Shown: positions 34,742-42,807 of the stretch, in pieces
How the letters are laid out: each line of letters starts with the position of its first letter
How positions within the stretch are numbered: position 1 is the stretch's first letter
From: Brachybacterium sp. P6-10-X1
GTDB lineage: Bacteria > Actinomycetota > Actinomycetes > Actinomycetales > Dermabacteraceae
DNA: 64,000 nt
NCBI RefSeq assembly: GCF_001969445.1
Contig: NZ_CP017297.1
Span: 62,001 to 126,000, forward strand
Reading direction: 5' to 3'
Translations under genes and position numbers: made by a program
The notes under the pieces: model-generated
What the model saw: only the letters and a program-made list of their open reading frames with translations
Told to the model about the DNA's origin: nothing
Database searches by the model: none

Positions 34742-36045
34742 TCAGGGGCCCGTGGGGCCGGGCGCGCTGCGTTCGTGTGGCTCGTCGGCGGGCGCTGTGC
34801 TGTCGCGCTCGGACGAGATCGCGGGGGCGGCGGGGCGGAACATGCCGGGCACCGGGAGGAACGCGATCGTGGTCAGGACCAGAACCAGGCTGATCAGCAG
34901 CACGGCGCTGGTCATGGAGGATCCGGCGGACAGGATCCCGACGGCCACGGCCGGCAGCCCGGCCCCGGCGTAGAACGCCAGGTACAGAGCGGCGGACGTC
35001 CCCGCGTGCTCGGCATGCGCGGTCTGGGAGTCGACCTCCTGGTTCGCACCCCAGTACCCCAGACCGTGACCGGTCCCCGTGGCGACGGCCGCGACCGCCA
35101 TCATCACCGGGCCGCTGCCGTCGGGCACGGTCGGCAGGTGCGCACCGAGCAGCAGCACCATCCCGATCGCCAGCCCGGTCAGTCCGAGGGTCTGCGCGGC
35201 GGGGGGGGGGGGGAGAAGCGCGGTGCGATCAGCTGGCTGAGCGCCGAGACGAACAGCACCGAGCCCACGAGGAGACCGATCAGCGCCAGGCTCGGGTCCT
35301 CCAGCGCAGAACGGGCGATCGACGGGACCAGTGCGAGGAAGATCCCCACGGCGGACCATCCCAGGAAACCGGTCGCCGCGGCCACGGCGAAGCCGGGGCG
35401 CAGCGAGGTCGGCACCGTCGGCCACGTCGGCCGCCACCGCTGTCGCACCGCGGGGCGATGAACGCGCAGGAGCGCGGTGCCCACGGTGACCGCCGCCAGG
35501 ACGGCGAGCATCACCAGGAACGGGGTCGTGGTCCGGGACGCCGAGTGCTCGGCCACGATCCCGGCCATCGCGGGACCCGCTCCGGTGCCGGCGACGAAGG
35601 CGATGGTCGCGAGCGTCGAACCCAGGGCGGGCCGACGGACGGGGGAGGCCTCCACCATCAGCGCGATCCCCGCGCCGGTGCCGAGCCCGAGGCCGATCCC
35701 CAGCAGCACCCGGCCGAGGAGGAGACCGCCCACACCGGCGCCGTCGAGAGCGAACAGCGCGGTGCCGGCGAAGGCGCTCACCAGGCCGGCGAGGAGCACC
35801 GGGCGACGCCCCAGGGCGTCCGCCGCCGATCCGAACAGCAGCAGGGCCGGCATCGCCGTCAGGGCGAAGGTCGCGTACAGGAGGGTCATCAGGGAGTCGG
35901 ACATCCCGTGGATCTGCTGGTAGACGGGATACAGGGGACTGGCCATGTTGGCCGCGGCCGAGAGGGCGGCGAGACCTGCGGCCCCGATCACCATCTGCGG
36001 CCTCGATCCGATCCTCGCCCTGCGTCCCAGCGTCGCGGTGGACAT
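34742..36045 (-). pseudogene. MFS transporter, frame interrupted at a 13-G tract (possible phase-variable gene)
   Basis: Both halves of an MFS permease are present in two frames. The first, from the ATG at 36045 (after AGGAGGTG), has helices 1-8 with GSAADALGRRPVLLAGLVSA (motif A-like) and ends early at 35179, just past a C13 run on the coding strand. The second frame continues QTLGLTGLAIGMVLLLGAHL to the stop at 34742 and holds the remaining helices. A tract of 14 or 11 would join them into one protein. This could be true phase variation, a fixed mutation or a sequencing undercall. Substrate unknown. Confidence 0.8.
35201..35213. repeat. Poly-G tract of 13 within the MFS gene
   Basis: Thirteen consecutive G on the plus strand, by far the longest homopolymer in the window. 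It encodes a proline run on the minus strand and is the exact site of the frame break. Confidence 0.95.
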
Positions 36046-36089
36046 GGGTGACACCTCCTCCGTGCTCTCGACCCCTTCCCGCCGCGGCC

Positions 36090-36392
36090 GGGTTCACGCC
36101 CACGGCGGCCCATTACGCCGACGAATGGGAGACCGGAACGGCGCTGGTCGCCGCGGGGTTCGGGGTCTGCCTCGTCTCCCGGCTGGCGCGCTGGCCCGAT
36201 CATCATCCCGTGGTGCGGATCCCGGTGCGGGGAGCGAATGCGCCGACGCGCCGCATCGCCGCCGTGACGCGGGCCGGCGCCGAATCGCGCAGGACCATCC
36301 GCCATGCGCTGGACGTGCTCGGTGCGGCCGCGCTCGAGCTCGGCGGTCTGCGCGAGCGCGACGTGCCCGAGGGGGCGGAGCGTCCCGGGTGA
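36090..36392 (+). pseudogene. LysR-type regulator remnant (C-terminal part only)
   Basis: An open frame of about 100 codons reads GFTPTAAHYADEWETGTALV and AAGFGVCLVSRLA, then PVVRIPVRGANAPTRRIAAV. This is the last third of a LysR effector-binding domain. The helix-turn-helix and the rest of the effector domain are missing, replaced by the 5' end of the divergent MFS gene. LysR regulators are normally about 300 residues. The deletion junction lies at about 36050-36090. Confidence 0.65.
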
Positions 36393-36423
36393 GGGGTCTC
36401 GGCGCCGCTGTGGGTCAGAGGCC

Positions 36424-36510
36424 TCGATCCAGGCCGTGGCCACGGAACTCGGAGCCGGGGCGGCCTCGCTGTTCCGGTGCATCGCGCACGGGCTCGAGCT
36501 GCCTGACCTG
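36424..36510 (+). pseudogene. Possible TetR helix-turn-helix remnant
   Basis: A 29-codon stretch reads SIQAVATELGAGAASLFRC followed by IAHGLELPDL. It aligns with the helix-turn-helix of TetR proteins (compare SVREIARGLGMVSSAIYRY of the TetR gene at 17.0 kb). No flanking TetR sequence remains in the same frame. Very short, so low confidence. Confidence 0.3.
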
Positions 36511-36548
36511 TCTGCGACCGATACCCCGTGCGGATGATGCGGCGGAGC

Positions 36549-36950
36549 CTACGAAGCCGACGAACCGTCGGGACGCGGGCCGACGGTTGCCGGATCCACC
36601 GGACGCTTCGCCCGTGGCAGGCGCTCGACGACGAGAAGATAGGACTCGGTGACGAGTTCCCGGATCATCTCCTCGTCCAGGTCCTCGCCCGGCTCGAGCG
36701 TGATCCAGTGCCGCTTGTTCATGTGATAGCCCGGCGTGATGTCGGGGTGCGCCTGTCGCAGCGCCTCGGAGTCCCGGGGGTCCGCCTTGAGAACCACGAT
36801 CGGTCTCCCGCGGACCTCGGTGAGCAGGAGGAACATCTTCCCCACGACCTTGGCCACGTCGTGCTCGGGCCCGAAGGGACGGGTCAGCTCCACTGCCGGG
36901 AGCTCCTCGGCGCGCGTGCGGGCGGTCTCCTGCAGGGTCTCACCGTCCAT
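36549..36950 (-). CDS. MmcQ/YjbR family DNA-binding protein
   Basis: 133 residues; ATG after GAGGGAGCGAC. The YjbR/CyaY-like fold pattern is RPFGPEHDVAKVVGKMFLLL, PIVVLKADPRDSEALRQAHP, ITPGYHMNKRHWITLEPGE and VTESYLLVVERLPRAKR. Members are small cytosolic proteins with a double-wing DNA-binding-like motif and no clear pathway. It lies next to a TetR gene on the same strand. Confidence 0.88.
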   Translation of the reverse strand: MDGETLQETARTRAEELPAVELTRPFGPEHDVAKVVGKMFLLLTEVRGRPIVVLKADPRDSEALRQAHPDITPGYHMNKRHWITLEPGEDLDEEMIRELVTESYLLVVERLPRAKRPVDPATVGPRPDGSSAS

Positions 36951-37015
36951 GTCGCTCCCTCGGGATGTCGGCTGCGGATGCTCCAGGATCGTAGCGTTCC
37001 TGTGTGGCGACGACA

Positions 37016-37720
37016 TCACCGCGGAGACGGTGCCCCGGGCCCGTCGGAGGTCGTCGCTGCGCCCGTCGAGAGCACGGCGTCAGCCGCGGCGTACAGCGAT
37101 TCGACCTCGACCTGGACGAGCGAGTCCTCGGCAGGCAGAGCCCGCTCCAGCGCAAGGCCGTTCAGCACGGTGCCCAGAAAGCGCGCGCGGCGCGGAATGT
37201 CCTGCTCGGGCACGGAGACCTCCTCGGCCAGCACCCGCAGCCACCCCTCCATCCGGCGCTGCCCGTCCCGCTGTGCCGCGAGATAGGCCTCGCGGACGGA
37301 CTCGGTGTGCTCTGCCGCGATGAACGAGCCGGTCATCTGCAGCATCGACTCGCGCGCCCGAGGCCCCGTGCCTCCCATGTCCAGTACCTCCCGCAGGCTG
37401 CGGACCAGCCGGTCCCGCGCCGGGACCGTGGTGTCGCTGATGCTGCTCTCGGGCATCATCCAGTCGAAGATCCGGCGCATCACCTCGTCCCGCAGGTCCT
37501 GCTGGGTGGGGAAGTGGTGTCGCAGGGAGCCCGAGCTCACCTCCGCCCGGGCGGCGACCGCGCGCACGCTCAGCCGTGCGGCGACCCCGTCCTCGCCGAT
37601 GATCGCGGCGGCCGCCGCGAGGATCCGCTCCCGGGTGGGCATCTCCTGCTGGTCGTTCTTCTGCTGGCCGAGGAGACGCTCGTCGCCCGTCCGTGACTCA
37701 TTCATCCGCTCCTCGTTCAT
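37016..37720 (-). CDS. TetR/AcrR family transcriptional regulator
   Basis: 234 residues. The N-terminal helix-turn-helix is LSVRAVAARAEVSSGSLRHH with FPTQQDLRDEVM. A TetR_C domain follows, with MLQMTGSFIAAEHTESVREA and FLGTVLNGLALERALPAE. A second in-frame ATG 15 bases downstream has its own GAGGAG. It is divergent from a membrane-protein gene, with three ACAGCGTRYTRG repeats between, which are its likely operators. Confidence 0.9.
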   Translation of the reverse strand: MNEERMNESRTGDERLLGQQKNDQQEMPTRERILAAAAAIIGEDGVAARLSVRAVAARAEVSSGSLRHHFPTQQDLRDEVMRRIFDWMMPESSISDTTVPARDRLVRSLREVLDMGGTGPRARESMLQMTGSFIAAEHTESVREAYLAAQRDGQRRMEGWLRVLAEEVSVPEQDIPRRARFLGTVLNGLALERALPAEDSLVQVEVESLYAAADAVLSTGAATTSDGPGAPSPR

Positions 37721-37743
37721 CCGTCCCCCGACTTTCGTGCGAT

Positions 37744-37801
37744 ACAGCGTACTAGAACAGCGTGCTAGCGTGCAGACAGCTCGACCCGCACAGCGTGTTG
37801 G
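37744..37801. promoter_or_regulatory. Three direct repeats in the divergent TetR/membrane-protein promoter
   Basis: ACAGCGTACTAG (37744-37755), ACAGCGTGCTAG (37757-37768) and ACAGCGTGTTGG (37790-37801). The first two are 13 bases apart and create CTAG...CTAG dyads. They lie upstream of both genes and are probable binding sites for the adjacent TetR protein. Confidence 0.6.
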
Positions 37802-37830
37802 TCCGACGACCGAGTGCCGAGGAGGCCCCG

Positions 37831-38484
37831 ATGTTCCAGCAGTGGCGTCGCCGTCGTGCGGTGAAGCGGATCGAGCCCGGTGATGGCAGTGCCCTCCGGA
37901 GATTCCGCTGGTGGCAGCTGCTCGGCCGGTCCATGTTCCACCTCGATCGTCCCGTTCCCGTCGAGGGCCCCGTGCGGTACACCGTGGATGTGAGGCAGTG
38001 GAAGACCGACGAGAACGGCACCGTGATGGTGCACCTCTACCGCGACGGGCTCCAGCACGCCGTCGCGCGGGCCCCGGCGCTGTTCCCCGTCGAGGGCGGC
38101 ACGATCGAGGTGGCCGCCAGCAGCTTCGGGCTGAAGCGCTGCCATGTCGTCGCCGACGACGGCACGGAGCACCAGCTCACCCCGGATCCTCGGTCCGCGG
38201 AGGGCCGACGAGCCCGCTTCGAAGAGCGTCGGCCCGTGCTGAGCCGCGTGGTGGGCGCCGTCTCGATCGTGGCCCTGCTGGTGGGTGTGGCGCTGCTGCT
38301 CCAGGAGATCGCCGTGCCGATCCTGCGGATCCCGCCGATCGCGGAGCGGATCGGGACCGTCGAGCCGCTGTTCCGCCTGCCGCTGTGGCTGACCATCAGC
38401 CTCGCCCTCGCGGCCGCGCTCGCCAGCACGGAGCGTGCCCTGCGCCTGCGCTACCACTGGCTGCTCGACGCGGCCGGAAACTGA
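37831..38484 (+). CDS. Hypothetical membrane protein
   Basis: 217 residues; ATG after CGAGGAGG. A soluble N-terminal domain of about 130 residues (WWQLLGRSMFHLDRP, YTVDVRQWKTDENGTVMVHL, HAVARAPALFPVEGGTIEVA) is followed by two hydrophobic segments (VVGAVSIVALLVGVALLL and LPLWLTISLALAAALA). No known family. It is divergent from the TetR gene with shared repeats, so it is a likely target of that repressor. Two very small frames follow in coupled arrangement. Confidence 0.7.
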   Translation: MFQQWRRRRAVKRIEPGDGSALRRFRWWQLLGRSMFHLDRPVPVEGPVRYTVDVRQWKTDENGTVMVHLYRDGLQHAVARAPALFPVEGGTIEVAASSFGLKRCHVVADDGTEHQLTPDPRSAEGRRARFEERRPVLSRVVGAVSIVALLVGVALLLQEIAVPILRIPPIAERIGTVEPLFRLPLWLTISLALAAALASTERALRLRYHWLLDAAGN

Positions 38485-38486
38485 CC

Positions 38487-38594
38487 ATGGCCCATACGCT
38501 CGATGCCTCCCGTCCCCATGGGGCTCATCTGCTCCTCATCTGGTGGAAGCCGCTGCTGCTGGTGCCCGGCGTGCTGCTCACCGTTCTGCCATGA
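38487..38594 (+). CDS. Small single-span membrane peptide (35 residues)
   Basis: ATG two bases after the stop of the membrane protein gene. The second half is a single hydrophobic stretch (HLLLIWWKPLLLVPGVLLTV). Its stop overlaps the ATG of a further short frame. Size and coupling suggest an accessory subunit of the upstream protein. No family recognised and the evidence is positional only. Confidence 0.4.
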   Translation: MAHTLDASRPHGAHLLLIWWKPLLLVPGVLLTVLP

Positions 38595-38743
38595 ACGCAC
38601 CGCTCTCCGGTGGCGAGGCGCCCGCTGTCGATCGGGGCGCGGGAGCGGGCGGCCCCTCCTCTGCGATCCTCATGTCTGTGAACGTCGCTGTCGTCGGTGT
38701 GGAGCGGTGGCGCGAGCGCTCCCGCGCAGAGCGGACCTCGTGA
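38591..38743 (+). CDS. Short hypothetical frame (50 residues)
   Basis: Starts at an ATG overlapping the previous stop (ATGA). Contains a weakly hydrophobic ILMSVNVAVVGV segment and a basic end. It may be a real third member of the small-membrane-protein set or a chance frame. Confidence 0.25.
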   Translation: MNAPLSGGEAPAVDRGAGAGGPSSAILMSVNVAVVGVERWRERSRAERTS

Positions 38744-38799
38744 GACCGGCATGCCCTGGTGTGGCGGCCGGGCAGCCCACGAGGGCCGCTCCCCGCTGC

Positions 38800-39333
38800 T
38801 CACTCGGCGTCTTCGACCCGAGCGGGGGAGAGGGCCCGGGCAATCACCCTGACACGTTCCGGGTCGTCCGTGCTCCGTGCGTCGACGACGATCGCGTCCT
38901 CGTCGATGGGAGGTTCGAAACTCGCGGCGTGGTCATGAAGCACGGCGTCGGTGACGTCGAGACGTCCTCGCGCTTCTCTGTTCGCGCGGACGCGTTCGCG
39001 CTGCAGGTCGAGGGTGATCTGCACCCAGATGAGAGCGAAGGGCGCGTCAGCGGCCTCCGCAGTCGCGCGCCAGGCGTCCCGGATGAAGCGGGGCGACCCG
39101 GTGTCGTCGAGGACGACATGATGACCGTGCGCGAGGAGCACGCGTGCCCGCTCATGAGCGAGCCGATTCGTCGTGGCCCATTCCTCGGGCGGGATTCCCT
39201 GGCCGCCGTCCAGACCACGTTCCGCATTGAGGAGATCGAGGCTGATCAGCTGCGCGGGCAGCTCCCGGGCAAGGTGCTTTGCCAGCGTGCTCTTGCCGGC
39301 GAAGGAGAGACCGCACATCAGCGTCAGTGCCAT
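38800..39333 (-). CDS. P-loop kinase of the zeta-toxin/PNKP-like AAA family
   Basis: 177 residues. Walker A LMCGLSFAGKSTLAKHLA, then ISLDLLNAERGLDGGQGIPP, HHVVLDDTGSPRFIRDAWRA and the lid Arg residues in QRERVRANREARGRLDVTD. This pattern is common in stand-alone kinases of unknown substrate. The ATG at 39333 is chosen because TACTGT lies six bases upstream; an earlier in-frame ATG at 39366 is possible. Confidence 0.8.
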   Translation of the reverse strand: MALTLMCGLSFAGKSTLAKHLARELPAQLISLDLLNAERGLDGGQGIPPEEWATTNRLAHERARVLLAHGHHVVLDDTGSPRFIRDAWRATAEAADAPFALIWVQITLDLQRERVRANREARGRLDVTDAVLHDHAASFEPPIDEDAIVVDARSTDDPERVRVIARALSPARVEDAE

Positions 39334-39339
39334 GTCCCG

Positions 39340-39345
39340 ACAGTA
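39340..39345 (-). promoter_or_regulatory. Candidate -10 box of a leaderless promoter (P-loop kinase)
   Basis: TACTGT on the minus strand, six bases before the ATG at 39333. Confidence 0.45.
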
Positions 39346-39544
39346 GCGTCCGCGATTCCTGGACATGGAACGGTCCTCCCGCCGCGGCAGAGGAGAGTGC
39401 CCGCTCGAGGAGCAGAGCGTCACGGATCCCGTCTGAAAGGGTCGGTGAACGAGACCGGCTTGTCGATGGCGCGGGCGTACGCGATCCACGATCTGCCACG
39501 GCCGCGTTCTTCGAGAATCGACAACGGTTGGAGGTTCTCGCGCG

Positions 39545-39643
39545 ATCAACGCCCTGGCCGAGGCCTTCAACTCGCTGTTCAAGGCCGAGCTGGTCCGCAA
39601 CGACGGTCCCTGGAAGATCATCGACGACCTCGAGATCGTGACC
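39545..39643 (+). mobile_element. IS3-family transposase remnant
   Basis: A 33-codon stretch reads NALAEAFNSLFKAELVRNDG with PWKIIDDLEIVT. It matches the region after the last catalytic residue of IS3-type (OrfB) transposases. Frames on both sides are broken and no inverted repeats were found, so it is a degenerate fragment. Confidence 0.65.
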
Positions 39644-39649
39644 GGGGTG

Positions 39650-39960
39650 CGATGTCGCTTGTTCCGGCGGCCGCGGACACGGTCGCAGCCACCGCCCCCA
39701 GTTCGCGCCATGCCTCCGGGTGGGACTTGTCGAGGACGGGGAGACGGGTCATTGAGTCATCGTCGGTGCGCCGGGCTTCTGGCGCGCGGTAGCGGACCGG
39801 GCTCGCGAGCCGTGCTCGCGGCGGCGACCTCTGCGGCTGCAGGACAACAGATCTCTACAGCCAGCCTGTCGGTGCAGGTGTCCCCTTGGCAGACGCTGCT
39901 GTGTCGACAACACGTGGGCTCACGTCCAAAGCGGCCCGAATTGGGCCCACAATAAGGAGG
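39650..39960. other. Gene-poor stretch after the IS remnant
   Basis: About 310 bases with no frame showing family resemblance or a ribosome binding site. Base composition drops toward its end, ahead of the lower-GC VOC gene. Probably decayed insertion or integration debris. Confidence 0.4.
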
Positions 39961-39964
39961 ACTC

Positions 39965-40455
39965 ATGAATTCACATGCCCAACCAGGTGACGTGCCAGCG
40001 GGGGCTGCGGGAGGATTCCCCGCACCGACAGAAGGCCTCTTGGTCACGCACTTTCTGACAGTACGCGACGTCGCCGTTTCACTAGACTTCTATACGCGAG
40101 TTTTTGGGGCGGAGATCGTCTTCGAAGAAAATCCCGCAACGATCAAGCTCGCGAACAGTTGGATCATCATGAACCCGGGCGGTGGCCCTACTCCTGACAA
40201 GCCAGGCATCGATCTGCGCCCCCCCCCGAAGAGGGAGATCCGGTCTCCAGTTTCCTCAATATCCGCGTGGCAAATATCGCGAAGTTCTACGAGCACGCTC
40301 TGGCTCAAGGTGCGAGCTTCGTGACCGAGCCGCTTGATCGGAAGGCTGAGATCCGGAACTATCTGCGCGATCCCGACGGGTACTACATCGAGATCGGCCA
40401 GTCCACGGGACTGCTTGCGGGGGTCCACGCCGATCCGCCAACTTCTCAGGAATGA
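39965..40455 (+). pseudogene. VOC (glyoxalase/dioxygenase) family gene, frameshifted at a C9 tract
   Basis: Strong start (AAGGAGG-ACTC-ATG). The first frame reads THFLTVRDVAVSLDFYTRVF then GAEIVFEENPATIKLANSWI, a typical betaalpha module. After RPPP it is lost, but another frame continues NIAKFYEHALAQGASFVTEP and YLRDPDGYYIEIGQS to 40455. One extra C (10 instead of 9) or two fewer restores a protein of about 163 residues. Codons are richer in A/T than the neighbours, suggesting acquired DNA. A related antibiotic-resistance or dioxygenase-like role is only family-level inference. Confidence 0.75.
40219..40227. repeat. C9 homopolymer at the VOC frame break
   Basis: Nine consecutive C. Ten or seven would join the two halves of the VOC reading frame. 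Confidence 0.9.
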
Positions 40456-40537
40456 TAAATGACCCGGCTTGAGCGCCAACTGTGGCTAAAGGCCGTCTGA
40501 CTTGAGCGAGCGGTGTGCGATGTGATTGGTGAGATCA

Positions 40538-40828
40538 TCAGTCAGTCGTTGCCCAGCGGTCTTTGGTCTGAGTTGAGGTGTAATCCTTCGGCACGGCCAC
40601 GCACGCCGCGTCCCACCGAGGATCGATCCCGCGGGCATACCGTCCCGTCATGCGGCTGTCGGCGAGGCCTGCCAGGCCGCCGTCGCGGTACCCGTTCATC
40701 CAGCGACGCTGCGTGCGGACCGATGCGCCCTCGGACCGTGCCGCTGCGTCCCATCGCTGCGTGATCGGAGTATCTGGGCGGGGCTCGAGCAGAGGGCGAA
40801 CGAGCTCGGCGCGCCTTTGGAGCTTCAC
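40538..40828 (-). pseudogene. Transposase/integrase N-terminal fragment
   Basis: A 96-codon frame from a GTG overlapping the MFS stop. It reads LVKLQRRAELVRPLLEPRPD, then RSEGASVRTQRRWMNGYRDG and GLAGLADSRMTGRYARG, the helix-turn-helix linker of Mu/IS481-type DDE transposases. The catalytic domain is absent and the tail (TSTQTKDRWATTD) is unrelated. A truncated mobile-element gene. Confidence 0.6.
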
Positions 40829-42057
40829 CAATTGATGCGGCGTGCCGCTGCGAGGCCGGCAAGGCCTGCGATGACGTAGCCGACGCCGTCGAGCACCACG
40901 ACGACGCTGCCGAAACGCTCGGCGAGTACGCCTGCCAGACCGATGCCGAGCAGTTGCGCCAGCGAGGTCACGCCCCAGAACAGGGAAAATACGCGGCCGC
41001 GAGCGGCCGGTGGGCTTTGGGTCTGCAGCAAGGTTCCTTGCATTGCCGCCACGACGGCGAAAGGGGCGCCGGCGAGTGTGGTCAGGGCCACCGCCGGCCA
41101 CACGGCCTGGTATCCGAGTGGGTACGTGAAGACGACGAGCAGCAGTATCCCAGCCACGAGCGCCGCGACCGCGAGCAGATGGAACGGAGGCCGTCGGTCC
41201 GCCACGCGAGTTGACCAGAGTGCGCCGAATACACCGCCGACGGCCTGAGCGGAGAGAATCCAACCCAGCACATCCGGACCGGCGTTCAGGAGCTCACGTG
41301 TGAAGGGCGCGAGGAGAGCGGAGACGAACCCTTCTCCCCATGCCATCATCACCACCAGCGGCATGAGAACGCGGAGTACGGGCTGCTGTCTCGCGATCCT
41401 CGCGCCCTCTCGCCACTGGGCCAACATGCCCGGACCGGCCTGGTCGGATTCCGTCCAGGGGGACCGGTGATCGACGGCGAAGACCAAGACCGCACAGAGA
41501 GCATGGCACACCACGACGAGCCAGACGACACCGCTGAATCCGGCAGCAGCTAGCAGTATTCCGCCAAAGGCGGGCCCCACGAGACGCGCGAGCGTGTTGT
41601 TGAGCGTGTTGAGGCTCGCGAGCTCGCCGAGCCGATCATTGGGTGCCAACTCGGGCAGTAGTGCATGCTCAGCGGGCCCCACCAGTTGAGCGACGCAGCT
41701 GCGCGCGAAGGACAGCACCGCAATCCATCCCCAGTCGCCGATGAAGAGGAGGCCGATCGTCAGCACGGCCAGCGCAAGGTTCGCTCCGAGCAGCACCCGA
41801 CGCCGGTCCGCGCGGTCCGTGACGACACCTGCGAACTGTCCCAGCAGCACCGGCGGCAGAGCCGACGCGAGCACGGTCAGCGCCGTGGCGCCGGGTGAGG
41901 ACGTGCTGTCGAAGACCACGAATGGAAGCACCACGAACATCGCATGGCTACCGATCCACGCGATGAGGCCGGCGGTCCAGACGAGGGCGATCCGACGGTC
42001 CCGCAGCAGAGTCTGTGGGCGGCCGGCTGGAGTTCTCCCCATCGAAGAAACAGGCAT
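40825..42057 (-). CDS. MFS transporter (EntS/MFS_3 type efflux)
   Basis: 410 residues with about 12 hydrophobic segments. VVTDRADRRRVLLGANLALA is the loop 2-3 motif A, and LASLNTLNNTLARLVGPAFG is characteristic of the MFS_3/enterobactin-exporter-like group. Likely a proton-driven exporter of a small molecule. It is divergent from an ArsR-like regulator with 30 bases between the start codons, so it is the probable target of that regulator. GC content is slightly lower than the window average. Confidence 0.9.
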   Translation of the reverse strand: MPVSSMGRTPAGRPQTLLRDRRIALVWTAGLIAWIGSHAMFVVLPFVVFDSTSSPGATALTVLASALPPVLLGQFAGVVTDRADRRRVLLGANLALAVLTIGLLFIGDWGWIAVLSFARSCVAQLVGPAEHALLPELAPNDRLGELASLNTLNNTLARLVGPAFGGILLAAAGFSGVVWLVVVCHALCAVLVFAVDHRSPWTESDQAGPGMLAQWREGARIARQQPVLRVLMPLVVMMAWGEGFVSALLAPFTRELLNAGPDVLGWILSAQAVGGVFGALWSTRVADRRPPFHLLAVAALVAGILLLVVFTYPLGYQAVWPAVALTTLAGAPFAVVAAMQGTLLQTQSPPAARGRVFSLFWGVTSLAQLLGIGLAGVLAERFGSVVVVLDGVGYVIAGLAGLAAARRINW

Positions 42058-42074
42058 GGAGCGACGGTCTCGTC

Positions 42075-42080
42075 TAGTCT
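42075..42080 (+). promoter_or_regulatory. Candidate -10 box of a leaderless promoter (ArsR-like gene)
   Basis: TAGTCT followed by seven bases and the ATG at 42088. Confidence 0.5.
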
Positions 42081-42087
42081 GAGTGAA

Positions 42088-42807
42088 ATGGTAGGCGGCG
42101 ATTCACCTAGCGCTACGAGCCGAGACTCCGTGGCTGCGCGGAGCGCGCCGCCATGGGATGACATCGACGTCGATGCACTGCACGAAGTCACGGATCCTGC
42201 CCAGGTCGCGATCCTGACCGATCCCCACCGGGTGCGGTTCCTCCGGCCGTTCCTGGGTCGCGAGGTGACAGTCAGCCAGGTCGCGGCCGAGCTGGAGGTG
42301 TCGCCGAATGCGTTGCTGTACCGGGTGCGGCGGATGGTCGACGCAGGACTCCTGCAGGTGGTGGCGACTCGGCCGCGGGCAGGGCGAGCGGTCAAGGTGT
42401 ACCGCGCCAGTCACGACGGCTACCGGGTGCCGATGTCTGCGATGCGCTATGACGACATCCGGCATCGTGTCGACACCTACGGCCGGCCGCTCCTGGAGAA
42501 CCTGGCCCGGGCCTACACCGCAGCGCTGCTCGCCGCCCCGCGTCACGATCGAGTCGTCGCATGCACCCGTGCCGGGGAGGTGTGGGCTACCGATCTGCTC
42601 CCCTCGGCGACACGCCAGGGCGACCCTCTCCTGTTCGCAGACACAGTGCTCTGGCTCGATCAGGAACAAGCCCACCGGGTGCGGCTCCGACTTCACGAGG
42701 CACTCGACGAGGCCCTGAGCTCGGCGGACCCGACACGCGCAACCGGCAGCGCCACGCCCTATTTCGTCATGGGGGCTCTGTTGCCGATGCCCCCGGCGAA
42801 CGGATGA
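42088..42807 (+). CDS. ArsR-like winged-helix transcriptional regulator
   Basis: 239 residues. HEVTDPAQVAILTDPHRVRF, then TVSQVAAELEVSPNALLYRV and RRMVDAGLLQVVATRP form an ArsR-type helix-turn-helix and wing. A C-terminal part of about 120 residues, perhaps a ligand or dimer domain, follows (LLENLARAYTAALLAAP). No metal-binding CxC motif is visible, so it is unlikely to be a metal sensor. Divergent from the MFS gene it probably controls. Confidence 0.83.
   Translation: MVGGDSPSATSRDSVAARSAPPWDDIDVDALHEVTDPAQVAILTDPHRVRFLRPFLGREVTVSQVAAELEVSPNALLYRVRRMVDAGLLQVVATRPRAGRAVKVYRASHDGYRVPMSAMRYDDIRHRVDTYGRPLLENLARAYTAALLAAPRHDRVVACTRAGEVWATDLLPSATRQGDPLLFADTVLWLDQEQAHRVRLRLHEALDEALSSADPTRATGSATPYFVMGALLPMPPANG

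Noticed and set aside
35458..36051. Plus-strand frame opposite the MFS gene
   Set aside because: Low-complexity shadow of the transporter; not a separate gene.
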